64,000 nucleotides of DNA from Acidobacteriota bacterium (GTDB lineage Bacteria; Acidobacteriota; Blastocatellia; Pyrinomonadales; Pyrinomonadaceae): contig QHXI01000053.1 in NCBI GenBank assembly GCA_003222895.1, positions 1-64,000 on the forward strand. Reading direction: 5' to 3'. Position 1 is the stretch's first letter. Each line of letters begins with the position of its first letter. A program made the position numbers and the translations under genes. Shown here in pieces: positions 36,287-48,216 of the stretch. The notes below the pieces were generated by a model. The model did not search any database, had not been told where the DNA came from, and saw only the letters and a list, made by a program, of their open reading frames with translations.

Positions 36287-36661
36287 CGATTGGGCATGTT
36301 CTTGAACGATAGCGGTCTGTGATGGATCGCGGAAGTATTTTCGAAACCAGTGCTACAGAAAAACTGCACGCTGCGGCGAGGTCGCCATGAACTCACCAAA
36401 TAAGAAATCACCGGGAGCAAGAGGCACAGCAAAGCCATTCAATCGCGACGCAGTGCCGGTGCCTCAATTGAAACCGGCGGTTGGCGTGAAGGTCTTTAAT
36501 CTCAGGCATTAAAATCGGACTCAGATGATCATAAAACACCACAGTTCAGAACAGCCGCAACTGAATCGTCCGCTGCATTTCTGTCGCCGCCCATGCTTTC
36601 TTGGTGCATAATGCGTTCCGACGTTAAGTAAGTTGTGATCGCTTAGGAGGCTGAACCGTTA
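36287..36661. other. Gap with a short cargo-like ORF
   Basis: 375 bases between cargo gene E and the vWA gene. It contains the 41-residue ORF at 36388-36513. The rest has stops in all frames apart from a 28-residue ORF at 36524 that I cannot support. Confidence 0.4.
36388..36513 (+). CDS. Short ORF resembling the start of cargo gene E
   Basis: 41 residues: the start MNSPNKKSPGARGTAKPF and the following VPVPQLKPAVGVKV resemble the first 40 residues of gene E (NKKPAGVAPQFKKPA ... IAQLKTGV), then it stops before any proline motif. GAGG lies eight bases upstream. It is most simply a truncated relic of a sixth member; alternatively an independent small protein. Confidence 0.45.
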
Positions 36662-37275
36662 ATGAGCATGCGACCCGGTGGTGAGTTGGCGACTCGGCCG
36701 CTGCATTTCATCTGGATTGCCGACTGCTCGGGTTCGATGGCTGTCGACGGCAAGATCCAGTCATTGAACACGGCGATCAAGGAAGCCATCCCACACATGC
36801 AAGAGGTGGCGGATGAGAATCCCAAGACGATCTCACTGCCGGCGGCGTTACGGCGATGGGCATGGCCCTCGGCATCGTCGCCGATCAACTCAAGATTCCA
36901 CCGATGACGGATCGTGCATTGCCTCCTGTGCTCGTGCTCATTTCTGATGGTCAGCCGACGGACGATTTCGCCGGCGGATTACAAGCCCTGATGAATGAAC
37001 CCTGGGGACGCAAGGCGGTGCGGATCGCAATTGCAATCGGCGAAGATGCCGATCAGGAAGTTTTGAAAAAATTCATTGCCAATCCGGAACTCAAGCCGCT
37101 GCAGGCGAACAGTCCCGAGTCACTCACGAAATATATAAGATGGGTCTCAACCGCAGTGCTGAAGTCCGCTTCATCACCGGCAAGCCAGAGTGCTGCGGCG
37201 GCAGCTTCCGGCATTAACGTCCCCATTCCCGTCGTGCCCGATTCCGGCGGCTCTTCGGCGGATGATGTCTGGTAA
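36662..37275 (+). pseudogene. vWA-domain (TerY-like) protein, internally deleted and frameshifted
   Basis: Start ATG 36662 follows AGGAGG. The first part holds the MIDAS motif DCSGSM (Asp21, Ser23, Ser25) and runs to VADENPK, then goes out of frame. The continuation GVTAMGMALGIVADQLKIPP is in another frame (from about 36844), with PVLVLISDGQPTDD supplying a further metal-site Asp. About 30 residues of the central strand/helix of the vWA fold are missing between the two parts. vWA proteins of the TerY type form a module with a PP2C phosphatase and a kinase, which are the next two genes. Confidence 0.8.
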
Positions 37276-37280
37276 GTGGC

Positions 37281-37336
37281 TGTCCGGCAAACTTCAGTTT
37301 GTCGCGTCACGACGAGAAACTGAAGCTTGTCGGACA
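37281..37336. repeat. Inverted repeat between vWA and PP2C genes
   Basis: TGTCCGGCAAACTTCAGTTT (from 37281) pairs with the complement of AAACTGAAGCTTGTCGGACA (to 37336), about 19 of 20 positions apart from one mismatch, around a short loop rich in CG. No T-run follows and the PP2C gene starts five bases later, so it is more likely a dispersed palindrome than a terminator. Confidence 0.6.
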
Positions 37337-37340
37337 TCCC

Positions 37341-38312
37341 ATGAATATTGAAGAGTCCACACTACAATGGCAGGTTATTGGTCAGAGTGTTCGCGGAGCC
37401 GTACATCAGCGCACCGGCATGCCGAACCAGGATGCGATCTGCTGGCGGCCGGAATCCGGGATAGGGTCGCCGCTCGTCCTGGCAATCGCCGACGGCCATG
37501 GCAGCCCGCGATATTCGCGCAGTCACATTGGCGCGAGGCTCGCGGTTGAAATTGCGGCTCAATTGATCCACAACTTCCTCACGAGCCAGTCAGACTATAA
37601 TAATCTGTCACTCATCAAGCGCGCGGTTGAAGAGTGGCTCCCTCGAGCATTAGTGCATAGCTGGATTGAAGCTGTTTCCGAACACCTTACCAAGAATGCC
37701 TTGCCTGGTGTTGAGCGCAGTGTCCGCGCCGGCAATCGAAATGACGAGAGCGCCAGCGAAAGCGAAAATTTCACGATAGCCTATGGTGCAACGATAATTG
37801 CGGTCGCCGTCGCTCCGGCGTTCGTTATTTATCTTCAGCTCGGCGACGGTGAAATTCTGACCGTCGACGATCGGTCTCAGGTGTCCCGGCCTCTAGCCAA
37901 GGACGAACGCCTTTTCGCCAACGAGACCACTTCGCTTTGCGCGCCCGAGGCCTGGCGGGATTTCCGAGTCGGCTTTCAACCGATCACCAATGAGCGTCCC
38001 GCTTTGATCCTGCTCGCGACTGATGGTTATCCGAATTCATTTCGTGACGAGTCCGGGTTTCTGAAAGTTGGCTCTGACATACTTACTGCGATTCGCGCAG
38101 AAGGCGTCGACAAAGTGAAAGACAATCTGGAGACATGGCTAACCGATTCCACCAATGCCGGCAGCGGCGATGATGTTACGCTTGGGATTATTTGTTCGCT
38201 GGAGTCAGCCGGAGGGAAGTCAAAGAATAGAACGACCGGCATAACCAGATCAGGTCGGAAAAACGCTGAGCCTTCAAGTTCGTCCGATTTAGCGGGCGCG
38301 GATTCGCAATGA
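37341..38312 (+). CDS. PP2C-family Ser/Thr phosphatase (TerY-P module)
   Basis: 323 residues from ATG 37341; an in-frame TTG at 37299 lies inside the inverted repeat and is rejected. PP2C motifs are all present: RTGMPNQDAICW, LVLAIADGHGSPRYS (metal Asp), ILLATDGYPNSF and GSGDDVTLGII. The Ser-rich tail is without domain. It should dephosphorylate targets of the kinase encoded next; the stop overlaps the kinase ATG (ATGA). Confidence 0.88.
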   Translation: MNIEESTLQWQVIGQSVRGAVHQRTGMPNQDAICWRPESGIGSPLVLAIADGHGSPRYSRSHIGARLAVEIAAQLIHNFLTSQSDYNNLSLIKRAVEEWLPRALVHSWIEAVSEHLTKNALPGVERSVRAGNRNDESASESENFTIAYGATIIAVAVAPAFVIYLQLGDGEILTVDDRSQVSRPLAKDERLFANETTSLCAPEAWRDFRVGFQPITNERPALILLATDGYPNSFRDESGFLKVGSDILTAIRAEGVDKVKDNLETWLTDSTNAGSGDDVTLGIICSLESAGGKSKNRTTGITRSGRKNAEPSSSSDLAGADSQ

Positions 38313-39602
38313 GCCCCGATTGCAGCCGAGGCTTCGAACGCGCGACTAGAATGGATCAAATCCTCAAACCCAATCAGAAAGTTCAGACGACCTCGTCGCG
38401 GTCAAGCTGCGTGGTGGAAAGTCTTCTCGGCGGCGGTGGCCAGGGAGAAGTGTATCGCGCAATTCTCGGCGGCAGACCTGTAGCGCTCAAATGGTACTAC
38501 TCGGCTTCAGGCACGGCCGAACAGCAGAAGGCGCTGGAAACTCTGATAAAGATGGGTGCGCCAAGCGATCGGTTCCTTTGGCCCGAGGAATTAGCGGAGG
38601 CGACGGGGACGCCCGGATTTGGTTATCTGATGCCTTTGCGTGATCCCCGCTTCAATCTCTCACAGCTTTCTCCAACTTCACTCGAAGGGCCTTTGCTATC
38701 GAGACATTTCTTTTGGCAACGCCTTCTTTGATCCGCATTCCGGTGAAGTTCTGATCTGCGACAACGATAACGTTGCTGTTGACAATCAGTCGAAGAGCGC
38801 GGTTTATGGCACGCCGCGTTTTATGGCGCCGGAGATTGTGCGCGGCGATGCCGTGCCGAGCACTCAAACCGATCTGTTCTCGTTGGCCGTGCTGCTGTTC
38901 TACATGTTCATGATGCACCATCCCCTGGAAGGCAAAAAAGAACTGGCAATTAAATGCCTCGACTTGCCGGCCATGAAGAAACTTTATGGATCCGAGCCAC
39001 TGTTCATTTTTGATCCGCTGGACCAGTCGAATGCGCCCGACGTGCAGCACCAGCGCAACGCGCTGGTCTTTTGGGAGATCTACCCTCGCTTTCTTCGCAA
39101 TTTATTTATCCAGGCATTTACCGCCGGGCTGACAGACCCGCAACATGGGCGCGTGCGCGAAAGTAATTGGCGGTCGGCGATGGTCCGTTTGCGCGATTCA
39201 ATTATTTATTGCGCACATTGTAAGGCCGAGAACTTTCATGACGCCGGCGATAATCAAGCTGAGAAGAAAGCCATCGGCTCGTGTTGGTCCTGCCAAAAGC
39301 GCCTTCGCCTGCCACCACGAGTTCGCCTGGGGCGGAATTTCGTTATGCTGAATCACGATACGTCGCTCTTCCTGCACCACGTGGATGAGGATCAAAAGTA
39401 CAATTTTTCCAAGCCCGTTGCGGCCGTCACACAGCATCCGCAGAACCCCGCTATCTGGGGATTAAAGAATCTGTCGGCCCAAACCTGGTCGGCAACGAAC
39501 AACAAAGGTGAAATCCAGGATGTTTCGCCGGGGCGCAGCGTGACGCTGGTACCTGGTACGCGAATTAACTTCGGACACGTAGAGGGCGAAATCTGGTCGT
39601 GA
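38309..39602 (+). pseudogene. TerY-P-type protein kinase with zinc ribbon and C-terminal FHA-like region, internally deleted
   Basis: The N-lobe (LLGGGGQGEVYRAIL, PVALKWY) reads in one frame to LMPLRDPRFN. The catalytic part continues in another frame from about 38655: LQLHSKGLCYRDISFGN, where HRD is YRD, and LICDNDNV replaces the DFG loop, followed by GTPRFMAPEIVRG. About 25-30 residues of the C-lobe's first helices are missing at the junction. Downstream are two knuckles, CAHC and CWSC, and a beta-rich end (WGLKNLSAQTW ... FGHVEGEIWS) resembling an FHA domain. YRD/DND kinases of this type occur with TerY-like vWA and PP2C proteins. Whether it was active cannot be judged from the broken sequence. 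Confidence 0.8.
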
Positions 39603-40936
39603 AGCGTCTCGACGATACAGTTGCGCGGAGACTTGGTGAGATTCTAATCAAACACGGCCGATCATCGCTCACCGATGCGCAGCTCTGCGGAAATCTTCTA
39701 AACGATTATTGCGGCGAATCTAAGGAAGAAACATTCTTGTTGGTCCTGGGAGTAAAGGAACGTGTCGCGATCGATCTGATTGTTTCGCAGGACGGCGTTC
39801 CTCGCGACCTCTTGCGCGAACTACTCACGAAACGCCTACGAAGGAATCCTTCATTAACTGAAGGCGAAGCACGATGGATTGTTGACTCGTGGTCGGTGGC
39901 CGTCCGGATTCTCTTGCGCGCCGAGATAAAGTCTCCGCCAGATGAGAACAGTCCGTTAGGCGTGAGCCCTTCGACTTCGCAGTTGGACCCGCCGTCGACG
40001 CAGCCGTTCGAGCCCGCAGAACTAAAGTTTGGCATCATCGGGAAATGCGAAAAGGCGATTCGTTCAGTAGACTTTTCTCCCGGTGCACCCGTCGTTGCCG
40101 CCGGAAGCGAGGATGGTAGTGTTCATCTCTGGAATGCGCATACCGGCGAGGCTCGGCTTCTCAGTCAGGGCTCGCACTCGGTATCGTCAGTTGCGTTTTC
40201 GCCCAACGGAGTGTTGCTCGCCACCGCAAGCGAAAGCAACGGTTCGACGAAAGGCAGAATTCAAATTTGGGAGCTCCAGCCGGGCGAAGCATTGGATTTG
40301 GGTGAAAGCGGTGAGCGATCTCCATCGGTTGTCTTTTCACCGGGTGGAAGAAGATTGGCTTCCGGAAGCGCAGAACCCGACGGCGTCATCCGCGTTTGGA
40401 ATCTACAATCAGGTCAGTTGAGAACTCTCAAAGGACCATGGGGCGGCCCGGCTTCAATTGCTTTCTCTCCGGATGGGCGGTGGATAGCGGCCGCCGACGC
40501 CGCACTCACAAATACGACAATCAGACTGTGGGACCTCGAGACAGGAACCGCAAGCACTCTGGGTCACTGCGCTCGCCAAGTCACTTCGCTCTCGTTCTCT
40601 CCGGATGGGAAGACCCTGGCGTCGGGAAGCTGGGATGAGATGGTGCGCCTGTGGGACCTTCATACTCGGGCAGCCACGGTGCTGGCGCGAGAGTGTTCCT
40701 GCATTTGCTGCCTTAGCTTCTCACCTCGAGCGGGCCAACTTGCCGCTTGCTCGTTGGACAGCAGAATCCGCGTTTGGGATCTGACAACCGCAAAGGCGCG
40801 CACCATCGGGAGTTGCGATAATATCAACGCTCTGGCATTTTCATCAGACGGTCGAGTTCTAGTTACCGGCAGCTCCGACGGAACAGTTCGCCTTTGGGAT
40901 GCCATGCCTCGCCGCGCCTCGTTTGAAACACGTTAA
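39599..40936 (+). CDS. WD40-repeat protein with N-terminal helical domain
   Basis: 445 residues from GTG 39599, overlapping the kinase stop (GTGA). Residues 1-105 form a helical domain with the pattern LGEILIKHGRSSLTDAQLCG and DYCGESKEETFLLVLGVKE, which I recognise as a module seen before WD40 and other repeat domains in bacterial signalling proteins. Residues about 145-440 contain seven WD40 repeats (each ending in IRLWDLxTG or similar, e.g. SFSPDGKTLASGSWDEMVRLWDL). It probably scaffolds the vWA-PP2C-kinase group. It is the last gene before the DinB fragment. Confidence 0.85.
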   Translation: MKRLDDTVARRLGEILIKHGRSSLTDAQLCGNLLNDYCGESKEETFLLVLGVKERVAIDLIVSQDGVPRDLLRELLTKRLRRNPSLTEGEARWIVDSWSVAVRILLRAEIKSPPDENSPLGVSPSTSQLDPPSTQPFEPAELKFGIIGKCEKAIRSVDFSPGAPVVAAGSEDGSVHLWNAHTGEARLLSQGSHSVSSVAFSPNGVLLATASESNGSTKGRIQIWELQPGEALDLGESGERSPSVVFSPGGRRLASGSAEPDGVIRVWNLQSGQLRTLKGPWGGPASIAFSPDGRWIAAADAALTNTTIRLWDLETGTASTLGHCARQVTSLSFSPDGKTLASGSWDEMVRLWDLHTRAATVLARECSCICCLSFSPRAGQLAACSLDSRIRVWDLTTAKARTIGSCDNINALAFSSDGRVLVTGSSDGTVRLWDAMPRRASFETR

Positions 40937-41279
40937 TCCATTTCCCTTGCGGGCAGGCAGAAGAAGTTGCGAAGAGTGTCCAGTGCGGGAAAGGGATTCG
41001 GTCGAAAAGTGATCAGTGAAAGATAAGTCAATCGGCTAAGCAAAAGTAAGGGAAGCGGTTGTGATTCCGCTTCCCATTTCTCGATGCATGTTGGCCAAAT
41101 TGTTTACATTACGAAGACTCTAATCGCACACGATCTACACTTCTATGATTTGTAAGGTCTGGTGCAATCGTCGCATTTTGTCGTCCGCCTTATCCGTCTT
41201 AAGCGGCCCTGTCAAAAAGGGATTAAGTGTTTCGGATTAGGCTGCGCACGCCCGGCCTCGCCCTTTCTGCTGTTCGGCG
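40937..41279. other. Intergenic stretch at the right edge of the T6SS locus
   Basis: 343 bases holding the hairpin and DinB fragment at 41043-41155. Elsewhere I see only short unsupported ORFs. Confidence 0.5.
41043..41155 (+). pseudogene. Hairpin joined to a DinB/DUF1572 C-terminal fragment
   Basis: A perfect stem GGGAAGCGG ... CCGCTTCCC (41050-41075) is followed directly by CATTTCTCGATGCA and the in-frame peptide MHVGQIVYITKTLIAHDL (41084 onward), ending HFYDL-stop at 41155. This matches the last 23 codons of the intact gene ending at 9100 in 17 of 23 residues. No upstream part of the gene is present. The same hairpin-plus-fragment arrangement occurs at 50620-50768. Confidence 0.65.
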
Positions 41280-42677
41280 CTATTGAAAGTTTTGGATCGC
41301 TCTTCCGCTCGGCACATGAGTTGGAATCAGCTTCCGCAGCCTCTCAGGCTTAGCGCGATCGTCCAATAGACCCTTTCTCAGAAAATCGATGAGTTGACGA
41401 AACTCCTCATGCGTCAGGATCACAGGCGTTTGCATCAGTGGATCAAGGCGTTTGAGCACCGGCTCAATAGGACCGATCGGGCCCTGCAGATCGGGTTTGA
41501 CACCGGCTCGCGCCGGGTCATAATCGCGTGCCCTGGTTGCGACATTGAGGTGGAAATGGACGGCGTCCTCAAGCGTTGTGAAAGCTCCGTTGTGGAAGAA
41601 TGCCGGCTGTAACGAGACATTACGGATCGGAGATGTCCTGAACATATAGCGGTCGTTGGCATTGCCGGTGATCTGTTCTAATCCGAAGTCCTCGTTCACG
41701 GCCGGTCCATCAAAAATTACGTTCCCGAAGATGGGGGCAATCTGCGGAACACCGATGACGTGTTCCTTAAAGTCGCTGAACATCTCGTTGGACTGACCGG
41801 AGACAGCGTGACAGGCGACGCAATTTGCCTTGCCAAAGAACAGCAACGCACCCTTCTTCTGATCATCAGTCATCGCCTCTCTCTCGCCGCGGGCAAATCC
41901 ATCGATGGGCGCGTTGGCAAACACCAGTGTGAACTCAAACTCGGCGATCGCCTTTGCAAACATGTCATAAGTAATCGGAGCGCCAGCGTCCACTTCAGGA
42001 AATATTTTTCCGAACAGCCTGCGGTACTCAGGTACATCATCGACGCGTCTAATCACTTCTCTGCGAATTGCGTAGTTATCACCCGGAAACACGAAGCCCG
42101 CCGCTTCTACCCGCTCTGTCGGTGGAATGAATGCCTGAGCAATGAGCAGGTGCGCTTTGTCTGATAGCGTCATGCCTTCCGGTGGTGGAAAATTGAAGCC
42201 AGCGCGGTTATCGAAAGGATCATTTGAAAGGGAGGCGAAGCGTGAATTCCACATCAGGTTAGGAAAGAACGCAGTATTCGCCGCCATGGGCGTCCGGCGC
42301 TGATTCCGAGGGCCGGAACGATCAGGTCCCACGATGAAATTATTATTGATACCGATGGCGATCGATTGGGTGTCGCCGAAACCTGCAGTCGCCGCATGAC
42401 AGCCCGAGCAGGAGTTGTCGTTATTCAAACCCACAATCGTATCGTGAAACAGATTGCGCCCAAGGTCGGCTAGTCTCTTATCGATCTTCCGACCAAGTCT
42501 TCGCTCCAGTGTCGATTCGATCCTGCCGGTGAAGCCTTGCGCACGAAGAACTTGGGATAGTCGTTTATCCAAATCGTCGTCGTCGTTCTTCGCCGAGCCT
42601 TTCGACGTGAGACAGACGACTGCGGCGATTACAAACAGAGTCAAGACGATCAGCATTTTGCAGCGCGCGAATCTCAT
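41280..42677 (-). CDS. Di-haem cytochrome c peroxidase-family protein
   Basis: 465 residues from the ATG at 42677, which has GGAGG six bases upstream; the open frame extends to 42836 without a better start. A signal peptide (MLIVLTLFVIAAVVCL) leads to the periplasm. Two haem-binding motifs are visible: CSGCH (Cys90, Cys93, His94) and CVACH (Cys286, Cys289, His290). The layout fits the CcpA/MauG superfamily, which reduces peroxide or carries out cofactor oxidations. It is the last gene of a three-gene group read leftward with the outer-membrane protein and a receiver-like protein. Confidence 0.85.
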   Translation of the reverse strand: MRFARCKMLIVLTLFVIAAVVCLTSKGSAKNDDDDLDKRLSQVLRAQGFTGRIESTLERRLGRKIDKRLADLGRNLFHDTIVGLNNDNSCSGCHAATAGFGDTQSIAIGINNNFIVGPDRSGPRNQRRTPMAANTAFFPNLMWNSRFASLSNDPFDNRAGFNFPPPEGMTLSDKAHLLIAQAFIPPTERVEAAGFVFPGDNYAIRREVIRRVDDVPEYRRLFGKIFPEVDAGAPITYDMFAKAIAEFEFTLVFANAPIDGFARGEREAMTDDQKKGALLFFGKANCVACHAVSGQSNEMFSDFKEHVIGVPQIAPIFGNVIFDGPAVNEDFGLEQITGNANDRYMFRTSPIRNVSLQPAFFHNGAFTTLEDAVHFHLNVATRARDYDPARAGVKPDLQGPIGPIEPVLKRLDPLMQTPVILTHEEFRQLIDFLRKGLLDDRAKPERLRKLIPTHVPSGRAIQNFQ

Positions 42678-42748
42678 TACTGTCCTCCCCGGGCGAAATG
42701 TAACGACGATAGAACGCGCCGGGATAATGGTGCCCTCAGAATTTTCAA

Positions 42749-43717
42749 TCAAAACATTCGCAGCCCGTTTGGAATATCGCGCGGCAAATTTCTGGCAGAG
42801 ACTTTGGAAATGTCGTGTTTGCGCGAAAATTTCCACGTGAAACCCACCGAAATTCCACCGACCAGGACACCGTTCTTAGCTGCGGCCGTCCCAGCATAGG
42901 CGAGGTTGAGGTCAAGGTTCTTATTCACTGAAAAGGTAGCGCCGCCACCAAGGCGAAAGTAACTCGCGTGCAGAACTCGGTCATGGAACTCAAATTCCTC
43001 TTCACCGGGGTGGATGTCTTCGGGAAAGTTAAGACCGCCGTGGGTCTGTTGCCAGGCGCCAAGAAATCTCAAAGTAAGTTTTCTGTTCGCGGCCCAGCCA
43101 AACTCCCAGTCGGCATTGCTGCGATTAAGATTCAAACCAGCAAATCGCTTAAGAATCGCAAAGGAATACCGGCCATCAACGTAACAGTTTGGCAGGATCC
43201 TTCCCAGTGTCCGTCCGGCATTGACTCCGATCAGCAGCTCGTGAAAATGCCGGCCGGCTGCATTGTGTCCGTCGGTTTCATATCGATGAGTAGGAACAGT
43301 CACACTAATAAAAGGAGTAAGAACCAGTGGTCGCTGACGCAGATTGAATCTTAGCGAAAAGTGGGTGTCCTGCAATGTTGGGTGCCACCGGGCGTCAAAA
43401 TCAAGGGGGCCCTCAGGGAACTTCCCTTCATATTTTGAGGCGACGTAAACCACGTCAGCGTTGAGCGCCAGTTTGTCTGTGATGCCGTACTCGAAGTCCA
43501 TGAGTACGCTTTGCGCGCTATCCGTTCCCACTCTTGATCGCCTGCCCATACCATCGACGTGATAGCGAGCGACAAGATTCTGGTAGGTGACTGATACAGA
43601 TCCTTCCCCCTTTTCTGGCACCCATGCTTGAGAAAATGCGGCAGCAGGAAATCTCAATTGAACAAATAGAGCTATAAGAGAGAGTACAATTATCAGGGGA
43701 ATTCTCTTGTGGGGCAT
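42749..43717 (-). CDS. Outer-membrane beta-barrel-like protein
   Basis: 322 residues with a signal peptide (IPLIIVLSLIALFVQLRF, cleavage near FSQA). The rest consists of alternating strands ending in aromatic residues (VSVTYQNLVARYHVD, LALNADVVYVASKYE, FSLRFNLRQRPLVLTPFISVTVP), typical of porin-like barrels. The sequence gives no ligand; co-orientation with the peroxidase suggests it serves the same process. The gap to the peroxidase start is 71 bases. Confidence 0.6.
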   Translation of the reverse strand: MPHKRIPLIIVLSLIALFVQLRFPAAAFSQAWVPEKGEGSVSVTYQNLVARYHVDGMGRRSRVGTDSAQSVLMDFEYGITDKLALNADVVYVASKYEGKFPEGPLDFDARWHPTLQDTHFSLRFNLRQRPLVLTPFISVTVPTHRYETDGHNAAGRHFHELLIGVNAGRTLGRILPNCYVDGRYSFAILKRFAGLNLNRSNADWEFGWAANRKLTLRFLGAWQQTHGGLNFPEDIHPGEEEFEFHDRVLHASYFRLGGGATFSVNKNLDLNLAYAGTAAAKNGVLVGGISVGFTWKFSRKHDISKVSARNLPRDIPNGLRMF

Positions 43718-43762
43718 TTGGCTGGTCCCTTTGAGGTTAGACGCGCCGTTGACGAACGGGCC

Positions 43763-44272
43763 TCAGGCCCTTGCGCGCATTCTTGATCTCATCGCTTCTT
43801 CGATAGCGTCGAGATACTCATCGCCGTCATTCGGATTCTTAACCACGCATCGATAGTGCTTTTTTGCCGCAGCCACTTCGGCCTTTGACGCGTTAAAAAT
43901 CAAGGGCACCACCACGGGCTTCGACACCGCGCCTTCGGCTTGTCTTTGCACGCTGGGAACTTCAGCAAGGCCGACTAAGACCACATCATAGTGTCCTGAA
44001 CCCAATGCCTGGCTAAGTCGATCCGCGCCCTGAACTATGTTGGGCTTATGGCCTGCCTTTCTTAAGAAGGCCTGGAGCTTGGGAGCTTTCGCTGTCGCGT
44101 CGGCTGGAGCATTGGAAGGAAGATAAATCAGAACTGTCGCAGGGTGCATTGAGCGCTGAAATCTGGCGCCACGACCAATCCTAAGCAACTTGTCACCGCA
44201 TGCGCTGGCAACTGCGATACTCAACAGCGAAATTCCCAGGGCGATTGCGAAAGCGATTGTGATTCTGCGCAT
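43763..44272 (-). CDS. Exported receiver-fold-like small protein
   Basis: 169 residues. A signal peptide (IAFAIALGISLLSIAVASA) is followed by strands and helices resembling a receiver fold (ATVLIYLPSNAP, YDVVLVGLAEVP, KPVVVPLIFNAS, DEYLDAIEEAMRSRM). The usual phospho-acceptor aspartate position reads VLVGL and no acidic triad is seen, so it is not a normal two-component regulator. Function unknown; grouped with the barrel protein 45 bases downstream. Confidence 0.5.
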   Translation of the reverse strand: MRRITIAFAIALGISLLSIAVASACGDKLLRIGRGARFQRSMHPATVLIYLPSNAPADATAKAPKLQAFLRKAGHKPNIVQGADRLSQALGSGHYDVVLVGLAEVPSVQRQAEGAVSKPVVVPLIFNASKAEVAAAKKHYRCVVKNPNDGDEYLDAIEEAMRSRMRARA

Positions 44273-44516
44273 GGTGCACCTCCGCGTCGATTACAGAGAG
44301 GCTTTAATAAGAGTTGCGGGACTATATGGGACAAGGGCTTCGAGTTGTCATCCCGCGTTAACAAGCGAAATCTTACCAAGATGCTACGCCCGCCGCATGA
44401 CTCAGTCAAGGATTGTTACTCAACCGCTCGACCTTGTTCTTCCATCTATGAACGCGAGAAATGCAGGGAAGAACTCTAAGGCCATCAAATTTTTCGGGAT
44501 TCGGTTTATACCGTTC

Positions 44517-47468
<2,952 letters not shown>

Positions 47469-47646
47469 AGGCTGTCAAAACCTAATCAAAGCTTTGTAGA
47501 TTCCGGAAGAGTCTTCCTGCGGGTTTATCAGGTTTTCCGTCTCTTCCCAGGGCAGATAATTCGCAAAAACAATTTCAGCCACGGAGAACACAGAGATCTC
47601 TCTCCAATCATAAACGCGAGAACTATGCTGCAAAGCTCTAAGCGAA

Positions 47647-48216
47647 TCAGTTAGTGCTGACCATTTGTTTTCGTAACCAGGCCTTTGCCAGCGTCCAATC
47701 GCGCATGACCGTGCCGGGCGACACCTGTAAAATTTCGGCGGTTTCAGCAATGCTCAACCCACCGAAAAATCGCAACTCAACGATTTGGCTCTTACGTGGG
47801 TCGAATTCCGCCAAACCCTTGAGCGCGTCATCGAGCGCGAGGACCTCCGCAGTACGTTCTTCCGTGACGATCAATGCTTCGTTCAATGACACTTGCTGCG
47901 CGCTGCCTCCCCGTTTTGCATAATGACGACTGCGCGCATAGTCAACCAGAATGCGTCGCATCATCTGCGCGGCGATGCCGAAAAAGTGGGCCCGGTTTTG
48001 CCAGCGCACCTCTTTCTGATCGATTAGTCTGACGAACGCTTCATTCACCAACGCAGATGTTTGCAGAGTGTGACCGGGACGCTCCCGATTCATGTAGTGA
48101 TGGGCCAGCCGGTGCAGCTCCTGGTAAACGAGGGGCAACAACTCATCGCGGGCAGCCTCGTCGCCGTTTCCCCAGGCGACAAGCAGTTTGGTTACATTTT
48201 CGGGAGCGGGTGTCAT
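47647..48216 (-). CDS. ECF-type RNA polymerase sigma factor
   Basis: 189 residues of the ECF group often found beside Acidobacteria-type kinases (TIGR02999 type). Region 2: [31 protein letters not shown] and [23 protein letters not shown]. Region 4: [34 protein letters not shown]. There is no anti-sigma gene adjacent; the kinase downstream may regulate it by phosphorylation (inference). The start is ATG 48216. The region to the divergent kelch gene (48217-48480) contains a direct repeat CGCGTTAGTRAGTG at about 48354 and 48427. Confidence 0.9.
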   Translation of the reverse strand: MTPAPENVTKLLVAWGNGDEAARDELLPLVYQELHRLAHHYMNRERPGHTLQTSALVNEAFVRLIDQKEVRWQNRAHFFGIAAQMMRRILVDYARSRHYAKRGGSAQQVSLNEALIVTEERTAEVLALDDALKGLAEFDPRKSQIVELRFFGGLSIAETAEILQVSPGTVMRDWTLAKAWLRKQMVSTN

